From contig JADKDM010000015.1 in assembly GCA_016714565.1 (NCBI GenBank), positions 62,001 to 126,000 of the forward strand: a stretch of DNA of 64,000 nucleotides. Direction: 5' to 3'. The notes below the pieces were generated by a model, which was not told where the DNA came from, ran no database searches, and saw only the letters and a program-made list of their open reading frames with translations. The number at the start of each line of letters is the position of its first letter. Position 1 is the first letter of the stretch. Positions 63,047 through 64,000 of this stretch are shown here, in pieces. A program made the position numbers and the translations under genes. The stretch comes from Candidatus Villigracilis propinquus. GTDB taxonomy: Bacteria > Chloroflexota > Anaerolineae > Anaerolineales > Villigracilaceae.

Positions 63047-63520
63047 TTAGCGTTTATTTTCACGAAAGACTTCCATCCAATCATCCACTTCCTGCGGGGA
63101 GAGTTTTTTATCAGCGCTGCCAACTCCAGATTGAGACGCCGACTGTTTGGCATTTCGTGCCAGCCTCACAAACTCTTCAGATGAAATGAATTGAGCCTGG
63201 TTAACTCGCGCCGCGCTTTGCACTTCATGGTCAGAAGAAACCACAGTCCAATTCTTTGCCGCCTTGCCCATAGTATTCAAGCGGGCGCGGATGGCGTTAT
63301 CGGCAGTTTGCCCGAGCCGAATAAAATGCGCTCGGACGGTACCCAGTTTTCGGGTCTCGGCTGAACCGACCGGCGCTCCATCAAAATAAACTTCCACCTG
63401 CTGGCGTTTCAGTCTCGCAAACTCCTGCAAAATTTCAACCAGTTCCATTTCGTCATCCTCAGAATCCAGCCGCAGGCCGAATTTGGGGATCAGGTTGTGG
63501 CCGTCTATCAGGTAGGGCAT
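63047..63520 (-). CDS. YacP-like NYN-domain nuclease
   Basis: A 157-residue protein of the NYN/PIN-like (YacP, DUF901) family. It begins MPYLIDGHNLIPKFGL with the first acidic residue (IDGHN), continues QVEVYFDGAPVGS (second acidic site) and ends the fold with ADNAIRARL and WTVVSSDHEVQSAAR, which carries the last acidic residue. YacP-like proteins are RNA endonucleases (Rae1). The C-terminal ~45 residues are hydrophilic and end EVDDWMEVFRENKR. Start ATG 63520 is divergent to the DUF1232 gene. Confidence 0.88.
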   Translation of the reverse strand: MPYLIDGHNLIPKFGLRLDSEDDEMELVEILQEFARLKRQQVEVYFDGAPVGSAETRKLGTVRAHFIRLGQTADNAIRARLNTMGKAAKNWTVVSSDHEVQSAARVNQAQFISSEEFVRLARNAKQSASQSGVGSADKKLSPQEVDDWMEVFRENKR

Positions 63521-63720
63521 TCATGGATTTTACCTTAATGCATTATCATCATTACGAGAGTTGTACTACGCTTCTTCCATAACCACGGTCTTCACTTCAA
63601 ACTTTGGAGAATGCTCCAGGGTACTTTTTACTTTGCACCTCATTCCCGCCGGATTCGTATATCAAAACGGTAGTATTACAAATCGAATATAATGGATGCA
63701 CACTATAAAGGAGATTCAAA

Positions 63721-64000
63721 TGGCAGAAAAGAAACCTTCAGATATCACAATTACCCAGCAGGGCGGCGTGGTCCGCAATGTGATTAACCAACTTAAGCTT
63801 ATCTTTCGCCTTATGGGCGATAAACGTGTAAATGCCCTAGCCAAATTAATTCCGATCGGCGCATTTGCCTACTTGCTGTTTCCCGCCGACCTCGCCCCGA
63901 ATATTGCCCTGCCTGTCATCGGCGTGTTGGATGATGCCGCGATCCTCTGGCTTGGCTCCTACGTTTTCACTGAACTTTGCCCTCCGGAAGTTGTAGAAGA
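63721..64000 (+). CDS. DUF1232 (YkvA-like) membrane protein, partial
   Basis: The first 93 residues of a gene that runs off the right edge. It starts MAEKKPSDITITQQGG; LAKLIPIGAFAYLLFPADLAPNIALPVIGVLDDAAILWLG (abridged: the FPADLAPNIALPVIG and LDDAAIL parts) is the DUF1232 signature PxDxxPD-like loop between two helices. AAAGGAG precedes ATG 63721. Function unknown; the family consists of small membrane proteins. Confidence 0.8.

Noticed and set aside
1..64000. tRNA or rRNA genes, transposases, integrases, phage genes
   Set aside because: Looked for and not found; intergenic regions contain only palindromes, repeats and terminators.

Overview
The window looks like a chromosomal segment of a Chloroflexota bacterium, most likely class Anaerolineae. 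That is an inference from gene content: very large multi-PAS kinases and cyclases, many lipoproteins with Thr/Pro-rich linkers, beta-propeller and NHL lipoproteins, a family of MttB-like methyltransferases and dense intergenic palindromes. I see no rRNA, tRNA, CRISPR array, transposase or phage gene. Seven genes carry short indels, several of them in homopolymer runs, which fits an incompletely polished long-read assembly better than widespread gene decay.

Layout. 1-0.9 kb: C-terminally incomplete galacturonokinase-like sugar kinase. 1.0-12.0 kb: methylamine/betaine-type catabolic block: a dimethylglycine dehydrogenase-like flavoprotein fused to a folate (GcvT) domain, a peptide-type ABC importer (binding lipoprotein and two permeases, no ATPases) and three tandem non-pyrrolysine MttB-family methyltransferases, closed by a strong terminator. 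12.0-18.5 kb (minus strand): a dlt-like acylation operon: a 34-residue DltX-like microprotein, an MBOAT acyltransferase, a membrane-anchored SGNH protein, an SGNH-like lipoprotein, an acyl carrier protein, an acyl-AMP ligase and a pentapeptide-repeat protein. 18.6-24.1 kb: small lipoprotein, phytol/polyprenol-kinase-like protein, PIG-L deacetylase, and a three-gene ABC exporter behind two mutually exclusive hairpins.

24.1-41.2 kb (mostly minus strand): sensory block with a giant REC-PAS-GAF-PAS-kinase-REC protein broken by frameshifts at about 26.3-26.6 kb, a stand-alone receiver, a membrane-anchored eight-PAS kinase, and two PAS-diguanylate cyclases. An HU-like DNA-binding protein and a GIY-YIG gene boxed in by repeats lie inside it. 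41.5-50.4 kb: histidine ammonia-lyase-like enzyme, a wrecked second GIY-YIG copy with an 11-G run, an MFS transporter translationally coupled to an HI0933-type flavoprotein, a zinc-ribbon membrane protein, a TAP-type alpha/beta hydrolase lipoprotein (frameshifted) and a histone-deacetylase-like amidohydrolase. 50.5-60.7 kb: secreted/surface proteins: a 1298-residue Ig-like/beta-propeller lipoprotein, a half-length solute-binding lipoprotein, TolB-like and NHL propeller lipoproteins, and a parallel beta-helix protein. 60.7-64 kb: TspO-like protein, DnaQ-WYL protein, YacP-like NYN nuclease and the start of a DUF1232 protein.

Most interesting: (1) the dlt-like operon, where a microprotein ending in an aromatic-x-Tyr-x-x-Phe motif sits directly before the MBOAT gene, pointing to a cell-envelope acylation pathway with the logic of teichoic-acid D-alanylation but built on a fatty-acyl-type AMP ligase; four of its junctions and its upstream flank each hold an inverted-repeat element; (2) three MttB paralogues beside a DMGDH-like protein with no corrinoid protein gene in the window; (3) the GIY-YIG gene embedded in tandem dispersed repeats; (4) the alternative hairpins before the ABC exporter.
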